From assembly GCA_045540355.1 (NCBI GenBank), contig JAZQHB010000097.1, positions 62,001-126,000 of the forward strand: DNA of 64,000 nucleotides, in the 5' to 3' direction. The position numbers and the translations under genes are program-made. The DNA is from RGIG2945 sp045540355 (GTDB lineage Bacteria; Bacillota; Clostridia; Oscillospirales; Acutalibacteraceae). The notes under the pieces are model-generated. The model was not told the origin of the DNA, ran no database searches, and saw only the letters and a list, made by a program, of their open reading frames with translations. Below, piece after piece: positions 32,498 through 41,600 of the stretch (positions within the stretch are counted from its first letter, which is position 1; each line of letters starts with the position of its first letter).

Positions 32498-34169
32498 ATA
32501 TTCCATGAAGCAAAACACATACCCAATCTCTTGCACCGATTTTTTTGAGTGTAAGAACATTTCCGTCAACTTTTGCTTCGCAGTTTATTGTGTCGGCAAG
32601 TGTGTAATTTTTATCGAGTATAATTTCGTGATTTTCAAAATCTTTCTTATCCTCGTTTATGAGCATAACCGCCATTTCGCCGCCGTCCTCGTTCTTGCTT
32701 GCAAGCGGATAAATTCCGTTTGCATAAACAGGAAGTCCGGGATAATTTTCTCTGAAAATTTCATCGTATCTCGGAACATCTGAAAAATCCGTTTTAAGAA
32801 GATCGATGTTAAGCTCTGTGCAATCGATTCCTTTTTCTTTTAAAATCTTTGCACCGATGTTGTCGGAAATTATATTTCCGTTCGCAAGATTTTCGGGCAG
32901 ATATCTCGCATCTTCGCCGAATACAATAACAGGGCCGTCACCGTCATAACGGGTCGGGATACCGCACCTTGCTGCAAGTGAAGCTCCGAAATTCTGTGTG
33001 TATAAGCTTAAAAGCATTGAGCTTCTCGGCGGATATTCGTCTGCCATTTCTGCATCTCTGATTTTATGCTGAACTGAAAAAGCTCTGTATCCGACTGCTT
33101 TTTTATTTTCAAAAAAACTTCGGACTTTTTCATCGTTTTCAAGGTTTTTTATGTGTGCTTCTCTGTATGCCGTGTCGCCTGCATTTCTGTCGGAACCCAG
33201 ATGAAGAATGTACTTAAGTCTTTCGACCCTATCTTGTGTAAGCATCGCTTTGTCATAAAGCTCGACGTCCTGTGCGGGAACTACATCTGTTTTTCTCGGG
33301 TGAGGGTCATTTTCGTCAAGAATATCAATCTCCGCATCCTTAAGCCACCCCAACTGCATACGGACAAATTCAACAACACCCGACATTGTCATGTTTGTCA
33401 TTCTCGGAGCGTGAGCCTGCCAATAGGTTGCGCCTGAAAGTCTGAAATACGGACGGTTATTTTCACCTGCTAAAATCTTCAACAACTCGTTTATATCGAA
33501 GCCATCGAGGTCATAGTGGGTATAGCTTGCACAAAGACCGATGCGCACTGTCGGGTCAAATTTGTCAACGACAGCACGAAGTCGACGGCAGTAATCAATC
33601 ATTGTTTCGCCTGTCAGATCCATCCAGATTTTACGCTCGGGCGTCGGTTTGCCCGTGAACAAATCTCTGATTTCTTCCCTTGTCCATTCTCTGTTTGTGC
33701 GTTCGTTGAAAAGTTTTATATGTAAGTCGCAAGAACAAGTAAATCCCGGTCTTACGGACAAAACAAAATCATCGTCAAGCAAGATAAGTTTTACCCCTGC
33801 TTTTACGAAATCTTCAATATTTCTTTCAATATGCTTTGTAAATTTTTCATCAAGTACGCAAACAGCACCGCTTGTGTTACCTGCAAAAGAAGTTATACGT
33901 GTGCAGTCATCGAATTTACGTTTAAAATCATCATCTCTTTCGTCACCCCAACCGAGAGTTGTTGTCCACACACCCGGTTCAAGTCCTTTTTCGGTGTAAT
34001 ATTCCGTACACTTTCTGATACGAGTAAAAATATCTTCTCTTTTTTCGTCATCGCAAAAAATCTCACATGCGGTTATTAAAACTTTGTCAGCGCCGCATAG
34101 CTTTAAATCGTTATAATATTCTTTCATCATTTCCTCATTTGAGGGAAGCGGAATCGGAATCGTAAGCAT
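32496..34169 (-). CDS. Glycoside-hydrolase-like protein, family unclear
   Basis: A 557-aa cytoplasmic protein (no signal). The first 300 residues look like a TIM barrel with strands such as LITACEIFCD, GVWTTTLGWGD, VKLILLDDDF (residues 127-136) and IGLCASYTHYD, followed by a Rossmann-like middle (PVIVFGEDARYLPENLANG) and a beta-sandwich end with INEDKKDFENHEI. This barrel/amidotransferase-like/beta layout recalls beta-galactosidase-type enzymes (GH42-like), but I cannot place the family. The ATG at 34169 has GGAGGA upstream. It follows an SDR gene in the same direction, hinting at sugar metabolism. Confidence 0.6.
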   Translation of the reverse strand: MLTIPIPLPSNEEMMKEYYNDLKLCGADKVLITACEIFCDDEKREDIFTRIRKCTEYYTEKGLEPGVWTTTLGWGDERDDDFKRKFDDCTRITSFAGNTSGAVCVLDEKFTKHIERNIEDFVKAGVKLILLDDDFVLSVRPGFTCSCDLHIKLFNERTNREWTREEIRDLFTGKPTPERKIWMDLTGETMIDYCRRLRAVVDKFDPTVRIGLCASYTHYDLDGFDINELLKILAGENNRPYFRLSGATYWQAHAPRMTNMTMSGVVEFVRMQLGWLKDAEIDILDENDPHPRKTDVVPAQDVELYDKAMLTQDRVERLKYILHLGSDRNAGDTAYREAHIKNLENDEKVRSFFENKKAVGYRAFSVQHKIRDAEMADEYPPRSSMLLSLYTQNFGASLAARCGIPTRYDGDGPVIVFGEDARYLPENLANGNIISDNIGAKILKEKGIDCTELNIDLLKTDFSDVPRYDEIFRENYPGLPVYANGIYPLASKNEDGGEMAVMLINEDKKDFENHEIILDKNYTLADTINCEAKVDGNVLTLKKIGARDWVCVLLHGI

Positions 34170-34200
34170 ATTTTTCCTCCTGAAATTACATTTTATTGAT

Positions 34201-34854
34201 TCAGTTTTTCCAGATAAAATTATGTTTGATTGACTCGCCGCCGTCAACCACGATACTTTGCCCTGTGCAGAATGTGTTTGTGACCGTCATAAAGTAAGCC
34301 CACTCGGCAATTTCTTCGGGAGTTGCCCATTTTTTAAGCGGTGTTTCGTCCATAATCCGACCCCATAATTCAGGGTCATTTATTACACACTCGTTAAGCG
34401 GTGTAAGTACTCCGCCGGGGTCGAGCGAATTACAGGTCGCACCGAAAGAAGCTATACGCAAAGCAAGATTCTTTGTGTACGCCAACACTCCGCCTTTTGA
34501 TGCACAGTACTCTGGAAATTCCGAGCCCGTGTGTGCACTCGCAGAGCCTATGTTGAGCACCGATTTGATTTTTTCCTGAACACCGTAGCGTTCGCTTATA
34601 TGAATAAGTGCTTTTAAATTTATGTCGATGTCGGCTTCGTTCTGTGTGCCCGCGTTGTTGATAAGTATTTCAACATCTTCAACCTCGGGCAGATTTTCGT
34701 AATCTCTTACATCACAAACGAAATGAGTATACAAATCATTTTCGATGCTTTTATCAGCTCGGTCGATACCTATTACAGTATGACCTTTTTTCAAAAAAAG
34801 CTCTGCAATCGCTTTGCCGATACCTTGTGATGTACCTGTTATTAAAACTTTCAT
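34201..34854 (-). CDS. Short-chain dehydrogenase/reductase
   Basis: A 217-aa classical SDR with TGTSQGIGKAIAELF (cofactor loop), ILINNAG, the catalytic serine in NIGSASAHTG and the pair EYCASKGG (Tyr, Lys). The closing GQSIVVDGGESIKHNF is typical. It is short for the class but complete. Its ATG overlaps the stop of the upstream VUT transporter gene by four bases (ATGA), and the glycosidase-like gene starts 31 bases downstream. Substrate unknown. Confidence 0.85.
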   Translation of the reverse strand: MKVLITGTSQGIGKAIAELFLKKGHTVIGIDRADKSIENDLYTHFVCDVRDYENLPEVEDVEILINNAGTQNEADIDINLKALIHISERYGVQEKIKSVLNIGSASAHTGSEFPEYCASKGGVLAYTKNLALRIASFGATCNSLDPGGVLTPLNECVINDPELWGRIMDETPLKKWATPEEIAEWAYFMTVTNTFCTGQSIVVDGGESIKHNFIWKN

Positions 34855-35591
34855 TTTGATTTTTCCTTTTCTAAATACTCGATATATTCCTGACCCACTG
34901 CTTCTTTTTTCCACCTCAAAGTTATGCGGTAACCTATCGGTGAAAAAATCACTTCCATAATAAGCTCCGCAACCGCACCCGTCAATGCACACATCGCACA
35001 TTGTAAGACCGTCCAATGAAAACCGTCCCAGAAAATCGGTGCAAGAAAAACAAATACGATAATTGAAAAAATAAAGTTATCAAAAAACTGTCCGATAAAA
35101 GTGGAAATATATGTACGCATCATAAAGGCTACTTTGCCGTCGGGATTTTTTTTGAAAGATTTTCCGATAAGCCAGTTGAGTGAATTATTCAAAACCGCCG
35201 ACAGTAAAAATGCAACCGTGCTTGCTAAAAGTATAAACCATGTACCGCCGAAGATACCGTCAAATGCGGTGTAATCAGCCGCATTCGAGGGAATGATACT
35301 TGCAACAAAAAATATAAGACAAGTCAGAAGATTTATCGCCGCCGCAAGAATTGAAATTCTGTTTGACGCCCGAGGCCCGAAGTGTTTTGTGATGATGTCC
35401 ATACACATAAAAGACAGCCACGAAATCAAAATTCCGCCGTCGAGTGCAATCCAGTCAAGCTGCAAAAGCGTCTTGTTCGCAAGTAAATTCATGCAGATAA
35501 CACTCACCACAAACAATGTCACAACAGTCGCAGGAATCGACCGCAAAAGTATTCTCATTTCAGTTTTAACATCTAAAAACTTTTTCTTCAA
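34851..35591 (-). CDS. VUT-family transporter (YhhQ-like)
   Basis: A 246-aa membrane protein with about six hydrophobic segments. It resembles the vitamin-uptake VUT/YhhQ group, known for importing queuosine precursors, with DIITKHFGPRASNRI and SFKKNPDGKVAFMMRTYISTFIGQFFDN as the clearest matches (the latter read in two parts, before and after FMMRT). The start is TTG at 35591, with GGAG and AAGG upstream; an internal ATG lacks a ribosome site. It is co-translated with the SDR. The ligand here is inferred, not shown. Confidence 0.72.
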   Translation of the reverse strand: MKKKFLDVKTEMRILLRSIPATVVTLFVVSVICMNLLANKTLLQLDWIALDGGILISWLSFMCMDIITKHFGPRASNRISILAAAINLLTCLIFFVASIIPSNAADYTAFDGIFGGTWFILLASTVAFLLSAVLNNSLNWLIGKSFKKNPDGKVAFMMRTYISTFIGQFFDNFIFSIIVFVFLAPIFWDGFHWTVLQCAMCALTGAVAELIMEVIFSPIGYRITLRWKKEAVGQEYIEYLEKEKSK

Positions 35592-35607
35592 AACCCTTAC
35601 TCCAAAC

Positions 35608-36999
35608 CTATTTTATATAATCAACCTGATATTCAGTAATTTTCATGCTGTTATTTTCCATGTTGTACGCAATGCTTAAAAATCGGTACTCTCCGTCTTT
35701 TTCGGGGAGGGTATTATATTCTTTTGTGTCAACATTATAAATAAGCATATAATCATAATACTCTGCAGAAACAAATTCTGATAAAATTCCGACTAATTTG
35801 CTTGGCATATTTTTCAAAAATCTTTCGTCCTTTGAGAGTGCATTTTCAAATGATTCGATTTTATTTTCATCAAAATAAACTACACTGTAACAATCTACGG
35901 CACCTGCTAAATTCGTCGTGTCAATCTGCTTGTGCTCGGGAATATTCATTTCAAGCATCTGCTCTGCTCTTTTTATCGGTTCGTCTGTGTGAGAATATAA
36001 ATCGGAAAAAATGAAAGAAAAAGAACCGTAAATGCAAAGAAATACAAGCATTATAATACCTCCGATGATATTCTTTTTTGTTCTGTAACCCTTTGCTTTC
36101 ATCACAAAACCAAATATAATCGAAGAAATAGGAACAGGTGTAAACAAAAACAATATCCACATATATTCCGTAAGTGCCATGCTTTCGCCAATTATGGCAA
36201 CCACGGTAAAGAGTGCAACAAAAAGAGATAATATCGCAGCAATAAACAATACTATTGACGCAACTCTGATTTTTCCCGATTCGAGCGGAGTTTTCAACTC
36301 TTTATTATCGGTACGGTTAAAAAACTTCGACTCTTTTTTCAAAGCACTTGTCTTCAGAAAATAAAGTTGACCCGATATCTGCATAAAAAGCCACTTGCCC
36401 GATATTCTGACATTTTCAATATCAGCAAAACTGTGTTTTGATTCTCTGACTGTTTCATCATTGCGGTAAATCCGGATTTTAAAATAATCCTCAAACACTT
36501 CGTATTCATAGGTTGATTCACAAATTCGCGGAACTGATTTTTTCCAGATATTCTTGTACCTTGTAATACTTTTTACACCTAAAATAAATGTAAGAACAGT
36601 AAGGCCAAAGAAAATTCCGATCGCAAAATCAGGTGCAGATGTTCCGATACAAAACACGATAACAAACAATAGTATCAGCACGGATAAAATTATTCTTTTG
36701 TAAATGTTTTTTATGTTCAAGCGGTAGATTTCTTTTACTTCGTTTTCATCAAAATTAAATTTATAAAATTCTTCTGCTTCAAAAGTTTCTTTTTGGGTTT
36801 CGTTGTTATAGCCTAATATTTCGTCCACTGATATATTAAAAACTTCTTTTAAACGTATAAGATTTTCGATAGTCGGAAGTGTCTGGTCTTTTTCCCAAAG
36901 ACTGATTGTCTGTCTGCTTACAAAAAGCTTTTGTCCAAGCTCCTCCTGTGATAATCCGAGCTTCTTTCTGTACTCTTGAATGTTTTCACCGATTGTCAA
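35608..36999 (-). CDS. XRE-family regulator fused to membrane domain
   Basis: A 463-aa protein. Residues 7-62 are a Cro/C1 helix-turn-helix (YRKKLGLSQEELGQKL and VSRQTISLWEKDQTLP). Then comes a membrane domain of about four to five helices with a YcxB-like PH-type stretch (YEVFEDYFKIRIYRNDE), and a C-terminal region outside the bilayer. The start is TTG at 36999, with GGAGG seven bases upstream; the ATG eight codons earlier would put that ribosome site inside the gene. DNA-binding and membrane sensing in one chain suggest signal-dependent repression. The target is unknown. Confidence 0.75.
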   Translation of the reverse strand: MTIGENIQEYRKKLGLSQEELGQKLFVSRQTISLWEKDQTLPTIENLIRLKEVFNISVDEILGYNNETQKETFEAEEFYKFNFDENEVKEIYRLNIKNIYKRIILSVLILLFVIVFCIGTSAPDFAIGIFFGLTVLTFILGVKSITRYKNIWKKSVPRICESTYEYEVFEDYFKIRIYRNDETVRESKHSFADIENVRISGKWLFMQISGQLYFLKTSALKKESKFFNRTDNKELKTPLESGKIRVASIVLFIAAILSLFVALFTVVAIIGESMALTEYMWILFLFTPVPISSIIFGFVMKAKGYRTKKNIIGGIIMLVFLCIYGSFSFIFSDLYSHTDEPIKRAEQMLEMNIPEHKQIDTTNLAGAVDCYSVVYFDENKIESFENALSKDERFLKNMPSKLVGILSEFVSAEYYDYMLIYNVDTKEYNTLPEKDGEYRFLSIAYNMENNSMKITEYQVDYIK

Positions 37000-37197
37000 A
37001 TTTATCGCCTCCTTTTCATTCATTGTAACAGAAACAAAAATAATCTGAAAGCATTTCTTACTTGCACTTGTCAAGCAACACTTGCGACGGTAAAAAATCT
37101 TTGTATTTCAGGATAAAAAGATTTTTCTGCATCATTCGTTTTCTTTTAAAAAGAATACCACATCTGTATAATTTTTTCAATATATCTTTAAAGACAA

Positions 37198-37265
37198 AAA
37201 CTGCCGGAGATTTTCCGACAGTTCAGTTTTACACAACATCTATCAGAGAGCCGCCCCTGATAGAT
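37198..37265 (-). terminator. Two hairpins after the lipoprotein gene
   Basis: ATCTATCAG (37238-37246) pairs perfectly with CTGATAGAT (37257-37265). Next to it AACTGcCGG...CCGaCAGTT (about 37200-37223) precedes TTTTTGTC on the minus strand. The second is the likely terminator. Confidence 0.6.
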
Positions 37266-37274
37266 TTGAATGCA

Positions 37275-37955
37275 TTACATTCTAAACAATCCGATTATCG
37301 TTTCATTCAAAGCTTCTTTGTTATCTTCATCAAAGCTCACTGAGTAACTATCACCTTTTATCTGCCAATTTATAAACGGTTTTGAATATGTATTTTCTTT
37401 TGAATTATAGACAAAACCAAGTTCAACAAATCTTACATCGAGCATCACTGAATCCGATGATAATTCGGAATTTTTAAAATCAAGAAAGACATTTATGTTG
37501 TTTCTGTCGCCTGCTGTTCTGTACGCATAAGCTTCAAAGCAGGTTGTATCAAACCCGAGAACATTTTTTAATATCTCATAGCCTTTTTCAATTTCCGATT
37601 CATATTCTGCGGAATCGAATTTATAATCCTTTCGGGTCAGTTTATCTGCGTTATGATCATAATTGTAAAGCTTTCCGCTTCGGTATGCTTCAATTGAATC
37701 AAGCGAATTTTCCCTATACCAAAGACACTCTTTATCGTCATGATAAAAATACTCATGAACATTTCCGATGTCTCTTACAAGATAAGCTGTATCTGTATCT
37801 GTCGCTTTGACAAACTCCCTGATTTCGGTCATTACTTCTTCATCAAGGTCAAAATTTGTTTCATCTGCAAGCCATGACGGCACACCCAAAGTGCACGAAG
37901 GTAACATAAAAATTGCAATTACACACAACAATATTCTTATCAAAGTTTTCTTCAT
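37275..37955 (-). CDS. Lipoprotein of unknown function
   Basis: A 226-aa exported protein. The signal ends in LPSC (Cys21), a lipobox. The mature part is acidic and mixed alpha/beta with no motif I recognise. Segments such as AYLVRDIGNVHEYFYHDDKECLWYR and VMLDVRFVELGFVYNSKEN suggest a two-layer sandwich. AAAGGTGG precedes the ATG. It is transcribed alone, between the XRE/membrane gene and hemolysin III. Confidence 0.65.
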   Translation of the reverse strand: MKKTLIRILLCVIAIFMLPSCTLGVPSWLADETNFDLDEEVMTEIREFVKATDTDTAYLVRDIGNVHEYFYHDDKECLWYRENSLDSIEAYRSGKLYNYDHNADKLTRKDYKFDSAEYESEIEKGYEILKNVLGFDTTCFEAYAYRTAGDRNNINVFLDFKNSELSSDSVMLDVRFVELGFVYNSKENTYSKPFINWQIKGDSYSVSFDEDNKEALNETIIGLFRM

Positions 37956-38079
37956 AAAAATCTGCCACCTTTCCCGAATATTATATCAAACAAAAAAATC
38001 TGTGTAAATAATAAATCTCTTTATCAAGTCAAGCGGCACTTGATTTTGCATTAAGCATAAATTATGGTTCAATGATGTT

Positions 38080-38751
38080 TCACATAACAAAAAACAACAC
38101 GCACAGAAAATGCAAAAGACTTCCGATTACGACAAATATGTGAAAGACCGAATGAGCGTATCTGTATTTTATTCCGAACCCGAAAAGAATTGCACCGAGA
38201 GTATATGCAATTCCTCCGGACATCAAAAGCGTAAAACCTGTTATTCCGAGAAGCCGAAAAATCGGTTTTATCGTAAAAATAACACACCAGCCCATACCGA
38301 GATACAGAATCATCGAGATGACCCTGAAGCTTCTCAGGTCAATCGATTTGAGTGTAATCCCTAACACCGCCAGACCCCAGACAATTCCGAAAATTGTCCA
38401 TCCGAGTGCAGGGTTATGTTCTCTTAAGGTGCAAAGGCAAAACGGTGTATAGGTACCTGCAATAAGAAGGTAGATTGAACAATGGTCGATAATCTGAAGT
38501 ACCTTTTTCGCCTTTTCCGATTTCAAGCCGTGATAAACACTTGACATTGTATAAAGCAGTATCATCGTTGCACCAAAAATTGCACCGCCGATAACGCCGT
38601 AAACATTTCCTCTGATTGCCGCAAATACAACACACAAAACGGTTGCCGCAATACCCATACCGCCACCGACGATATGAGAACTCATATTAAATATTTCTTC
38701 GCCCTTAGTATAATAAGGCAGTTTTCTGTCTGATAATTTTGTCCGCTTCAT
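38080..38751 (-). CDS. Hemolysin III / PAQR-family membrane protein
   Basis: A 223-aa, seven-helix protein of the HlyIII/YqfA branch of the PAQR superfamily. The three metal-site motifs are present: MSSVYHG, DHCSIYLLIAGTYTPF and HSVFHIFVVIGSLLHF. These residues form a zinc site in related receptors, which are suspected amide or ester hydrolases. Despite the name, haemolytic activity is unproven for most members. GGAGG precedes the ATG by six bases. Single gene. Confidence 0.92.
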   Translation of the reverse strand: MKRTKLSDRKLPYYTKGEEIFNMSSHIVGGGMGIAATVLCVVFAAIRGNVYGVIGGAIFGATMILLYTMSSVYHGLKSEKAKKVLQIIDHCSIYLLIAGTYTPFCLCTLREHNPALGWTIFGIVWGLAVLGITLKSIDLRSFRVISMILYLGMGWCVIFTIKPIFRLLGITGFTLLMSGGIAYTLGAILFGFGIKYRYAHSVFHIFVVIGSLLHFLCVLFFVM

Positions 38752-38924
38752 TTTTTACCTCCGCGTTTAATCGCTCAAACACACTTTATCACAAAACACC
38801 TTTTCAGTCACCCTACAAAAGAAATACACCACTCTACATCGGCAGATATCAATATCTACTTATTATAGAGTGATGTAGCTTTATTATACTTATTTGTCCA
38901 CACAAACAAAAATCACTTAAAAAA

Positions 38925-39518
38925 TCATTCACCGAAAAATTCTTTCTCCGTTGCCGCACAGAGATAGTGGTATACGGGCAGGTGTAATTCCTGAATTTTG
39001 TAGGTTTCGGTTTCGGGGACTTTTATTGTCACATCGCAGAGGTCTGACAATTTGCTTTCTTTTTCACCTGTCATCGCGAGTGTTTTTGCTCCGACCGCTT
39101 TTGCAACCTCAAGTGCGTTGACAATGTTTTTTGAATTGCCCGAGGTTGAAAGTCCGATGACAAGGTCATTCTCATTTGCATAGCCGTAAACAAGTTGTGC
39201 ATAGAGCATATCAGGCTCACAGTCGTTTATGAATGCCGACAAAACCGCTACCTGGCTCGGGAGTGAAATTGCAGGCAAAGCACCCTGAAGACCTTGTCTT
39301 AAGTGCTCGGGAATTCTTTCATCGGTGACTGCTCTTTTAAGCTTAAAGCCTTTCATCAATTCACCGACGATGTGCTCGCTGTCTGCCGCACTTCCGCCGT
39401 TACCGCAGACTAAAACCTTACCGCCGTTTTTGTATGTATTTATCAGAAGCTCAAGTGCTTTTTCTATATCCTCCTTGCAAGATACAAGCGAGGGAATTCT
39501 TTTCAATAAACTATCCAT
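38925..39518 (-). CDS. SIS-domain isomerase (GmhA/DiaA-like)
   Basis: A 197-aa sugar isomerase-fold protein of the sedoheptulose 7-phosphate isomerase group. CGNGGSAADSEHIVGEL and GLSTSGNSKNIVNAL are the two phosphate-binding loops, and Glu/His pairs for GmhA catalysis appear in IQELHLPVYHYLC. The ATG at 39518 follows AAGGTGAT; it starts one base after the ROK kinase stop. Pairing with a sugar kinase suggests sugar-phosphate metabolism. A DnaA-binding role (DiaA) is less likely in this setting. Confidence 0.85.
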   Translation of the reverse strand: MDSLLKRIPSLVSCKEDIEKALELLINTYKNGGKVLVCGNGGSAADSEHIVGELMKGFKLKRAVTDERIPEHLRQGLQGALPAISLPSQVAVLSAFINDCEPDMLYAQLVYGYANENDLVIGLSTSGNSKNIVNALEVAKAVGAKTLAMTGEKESKLSDLCDVTIKVPETETYKIQELHLPVYHYLCAATEKEFFGE

Positions 39519-39519
39519 T

Positions 39520-40473
39520 TCAATCACCTTTTTTATTCATTGCTGCAACAGAAAGTGCCGCATAATCTCCGAGGTTTTCTTCCAGTTTTGCAGGTAAAAT
39601 CTCACAAGCCGAAAGTGAGAATGTAAGGCACTCTTTTTCAAGAATTTTTTCCATTGCTTCTCTTATGAGGTTTTCACTTCTTTGGAAAATGCTTCCGAGC
39701 ACGATTTTTTCAGGATTTAGAACATCAATCAGAATACTCAATCCTTTGCCCAACGATTCGCCGCAAAGTCTGTAAATTTCAAGTGCATCTGCTTCGCCGT
39801 TGTTTGCACAGTCTGCGATGGATTTTGCTGTTATATCTTCAAGGTCGGAAATACTTTTGCAGAAAGAAACTTCCTCACCCATCTGCAATTTTTCAAGAGC
39901 ATAGGTCTTGCCGAGCTGTGCAATACCGCCGCCCGAACAGAAGCCCTCAAACGAACCAGATTTGCCGTAGCCGACAGGACCGAAAGCATTGAGCCTGATG
40001 TGACCGACCTCGCCCGCCATATCGTTAGCACCTCGGTAGAGTCTGCCGTCAAGTATCAACCCTGCACCAAGACCCGTTCCGAAAGTCAGAAAAATCATAT
40101 TTTTACTACCCTTACCCGCACCGTATTTCCACTCCGCAACCGCACAGGCGTTGGCATCGTTTTCAATATAAACTTCACCGTGATATTTTTCTTTGAGGTA
40201 ATCGACAATCTTTATATCGTCCCAACCGGGCAGATTCGGCGGTGACATAATGACACCTTTTTCCGAGTTCAGAGGACCGCCGCAGGAAATACCGAGCAAC
40301 GAAAAATCGTCGGTGATTTTCTCTGCCTCGGCACACATTCTCTCAATCATTTCATACGCTGAAACACTGTGGTCGGTCGGTATAATTTTTTTATCCTTAA
40401 TAATCAGTTCGCCGTTTACTTCTTCACCAACACATACGGCACATTTCGTACCGCCTATATCAAAACCTATCAC
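39520..40473 (-). CDS. ROK-family sugar kinase
   Basis: A 317-aa ATP-dependent sugar kinase. GFDIGGTKCAV is the phosphate-binding start, ENDANACAVAEW and FLTFGTGLGAGLILDGRLYRG follow, with the Asp of ENDAN as base. The start is GTG at 40473 with AAGGAGCG upstream. The usual ROK zinc motif (CxCGxxGCxE) is replaced by GYGKSGSFEGFCSGGG with only one cysteine, which is unusual but seen in some relatives. Its ribosome site and first codons are duplicated 1.1 kb upstream, beyond an inserted rhuM gene, so it has probably been separated from its original promoter. Confidence 0.88.
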   Translation of the reverse strand: MIGFDIGGTKCAVCVGEEVNGELIIKDKKIIPTDHSVSAYEMIERMCAEAEKITDDFSLLGISCGGPLNSEKGVIMSPPNLPGWDDIKIVDYLKEKYHGEVYIENDANACAVAEWKYGAGKGSKNMIFLTFGTGLGAGLILDGRLYRGANDMAGEVGHIRLNAFGPVGYGKSGSFEGFCSGGGIAQLGKTYALEKLQMGEEVSFCKSISDLEDITAKSIADCANNGEADALEIYRLCGESLGKGLSILIDVLNPEKIVLGSIFQRSENLIREAMEKILEKECLTFSLSACEILPAKLEENLGDYAALSVAAMNKKGD

Positions 40474-40486
40474 AAAATCGCTCCTT
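40445..40486. repeat. 42-bp direct repeat, left copy
   Basis: This covers the ROK ribosome site, GTG start and first codons. It is identical to 41552-41593. Together they bracket a 1,065-bp segment carrying rhuM. Confidence 0.95.
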
Positions 40487-40507
40487 GTTCTCTATCGCAA
40501 TTATATT

Positions 40508-41527
40508 TTAATTTTCCCCTTTTAAATATCTCGCTGTTTCCTTATCAAACTCAGAAATATACTCAGCGTCTTGCTTCTTGCGAAACTCTTCATAAATTTC
40601 GCTAACTTTTTTTACTGCATCATCGTGGGAAATTTTTCCTTTGTTTTCTAACACATTTCTTCGATTATTAGCAAGAAAGCGATCCGTTTCGTCCAACCAA
40701 TCTTTCATGCTCATCAGTTGTTCATCTTCTGCCATAAGTTCTGCGTAATCAATAAACATTGTTACAAGTCTGTTCAGACGAGATAATTCTTTCTCGTTCA
40801 AATAATTCTTTGCCACAAGCGTATCGCTTTTAAGAATTTTGCCGTCAGGAGCACCTTTCCATGTTGTTAATCCCATTGTAGGACTGTTAAGTACTGCACG
40901 CTCGCTTATAATTTCAGCTGCGGTCTTACCCGTAACAGCAAAATGGAGTTTGTTTTGAACAAAAGCGTAAAAAGCTTTTGTAGTATCGCTGTTTTTATTA
41001 TAGTCATAGCTACACTGCTCAAATACATCCGCTATTTTTTGGTAAGCTCTCCTTTCGCTTGCACGAATTTCTCTTATGCGTTCAAGTAATTCGTCAAAAT
41101 AATCCTTGCCGAAAGGCTTGCCGTTTTTTAACATTTCATCGTTAATCACAAAGCCTTTTTGAATATACTCTTTTAATGTCTTTGTAGCCCATTGGCGAAA
41201 TCGTGTTGCTTTTTTTGAATTAACGCGATAACCAACAGCAATGATTGCATCAAGATTATAAAAATCAAGTGTTCTCTGAACATTCCGTTCACCTTCTTTA
41301 CGAACTACCGAGATTTTCTCGGTAGTTGACAAAGGCTCTAATTCTTCATCTGCATAAATATTTTTAAGATGCAGGGAAATATTATCCGATGTACAGCCAA
41401 ACAACTCTGCCATACTGCTTTGGGTAAGCCAGAAATTTTCATCTTTAAACACAACAGACACATATTCTTTTTCATCTCCGTTGTTGTATAACAAAACTTC
41501 TCCGCTTTTTATCAAATTATTATCCAT
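40508..41527 (-). CDS. RhuM-family protein
   Basis: A 339-aa protein of the RhuM family (first known from a Salmonella pathogenicity island; role unclear). The N-terminal part is a winged-helix-like KilA/Bro-type region (FWLTQSSMAELFGCTSDNISLHLKNIY, then TLDFYNLDAIIAVGYRVNSKKATRFRQWAT in two blocks). The C-terminal half has the Fic/DOC-like region (AFVQNKLHFAVTGKTAAEIISERA). AGGGGGAGAAACAGC precedes the ATG. Such genes often travel on mobile DNA; here it sits between 42-bp direct repeats inside a housekeeping operon. Confidence 0.88.
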   Translation of the reverse strand: MDNNLIKSGEVLLYNNGDEKEYVSVVFKDENFWLTQSSMAELFGCTSDNISLHLKNIYADEELEPLSTTEKISVVRKEGERNVQRTLDFYNLDAIIAVGYRVNSKKATRFRQWATKTLKEYIQKGFVINDEMLKNGKPFGKDYFDELLERIREIRASERRAYQKIADVFEQCSYDYNKNSDTTKAFYAFVQNKLHFAVTGKTAAEIISERAVLNSPTMGLTTWKGAPDGKILKSDTLVAKNYLNEKELSRLNRLVTMFIDYAELMAEDEQLMSMKDWLDETDRFLANNRRNVLENKGKISHDDAVKKVSEIYEEFRKKQDAEYISEFDKETARYLKGEN

Positions 41528-41551
41528 TGCTGTTTCTCCCCCTATCTTTGC

Positions 41552-41593
41552 TTCGTACCGCCTATATCAAAACCTATCACAAAATCGCTCCTT
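41552..41593. repeat. 42-bp direct repeat, right copy
   Basis: Identical to 40445-40486. It lies eight bases after the KtrA stop and holds a truncated ROK start (GTG ATA GGT TTT ...) that ends at a TAG after 12 codons. Confidence 0.95.
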
Positions 41594-41600
41594 AAATTTA

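Larger units (their letters stand above)
40445..41593. mobile_element. RhuM cassette inserted at 5' end of ROK gene
   Basis: The segment 40487-41551 carries only rhuM and is flanked by perfect 42-bp direct repeats. The outer copy retains the ROK ribosome site and GTG start, then runs out of homology after about nine codons and stops at TAG. The layout is what a single-gene insertion with duplicated target would leave. No transposase or integrase is present and the ends show no clear inverted repeats. Confidence 0.75.

Noticed and set aside
34855..35016. 54-codon extension of the SDR
   Set aside because: It overlaps the VUT gene out of frame; the SDR fold begins at the ATG at 34854.
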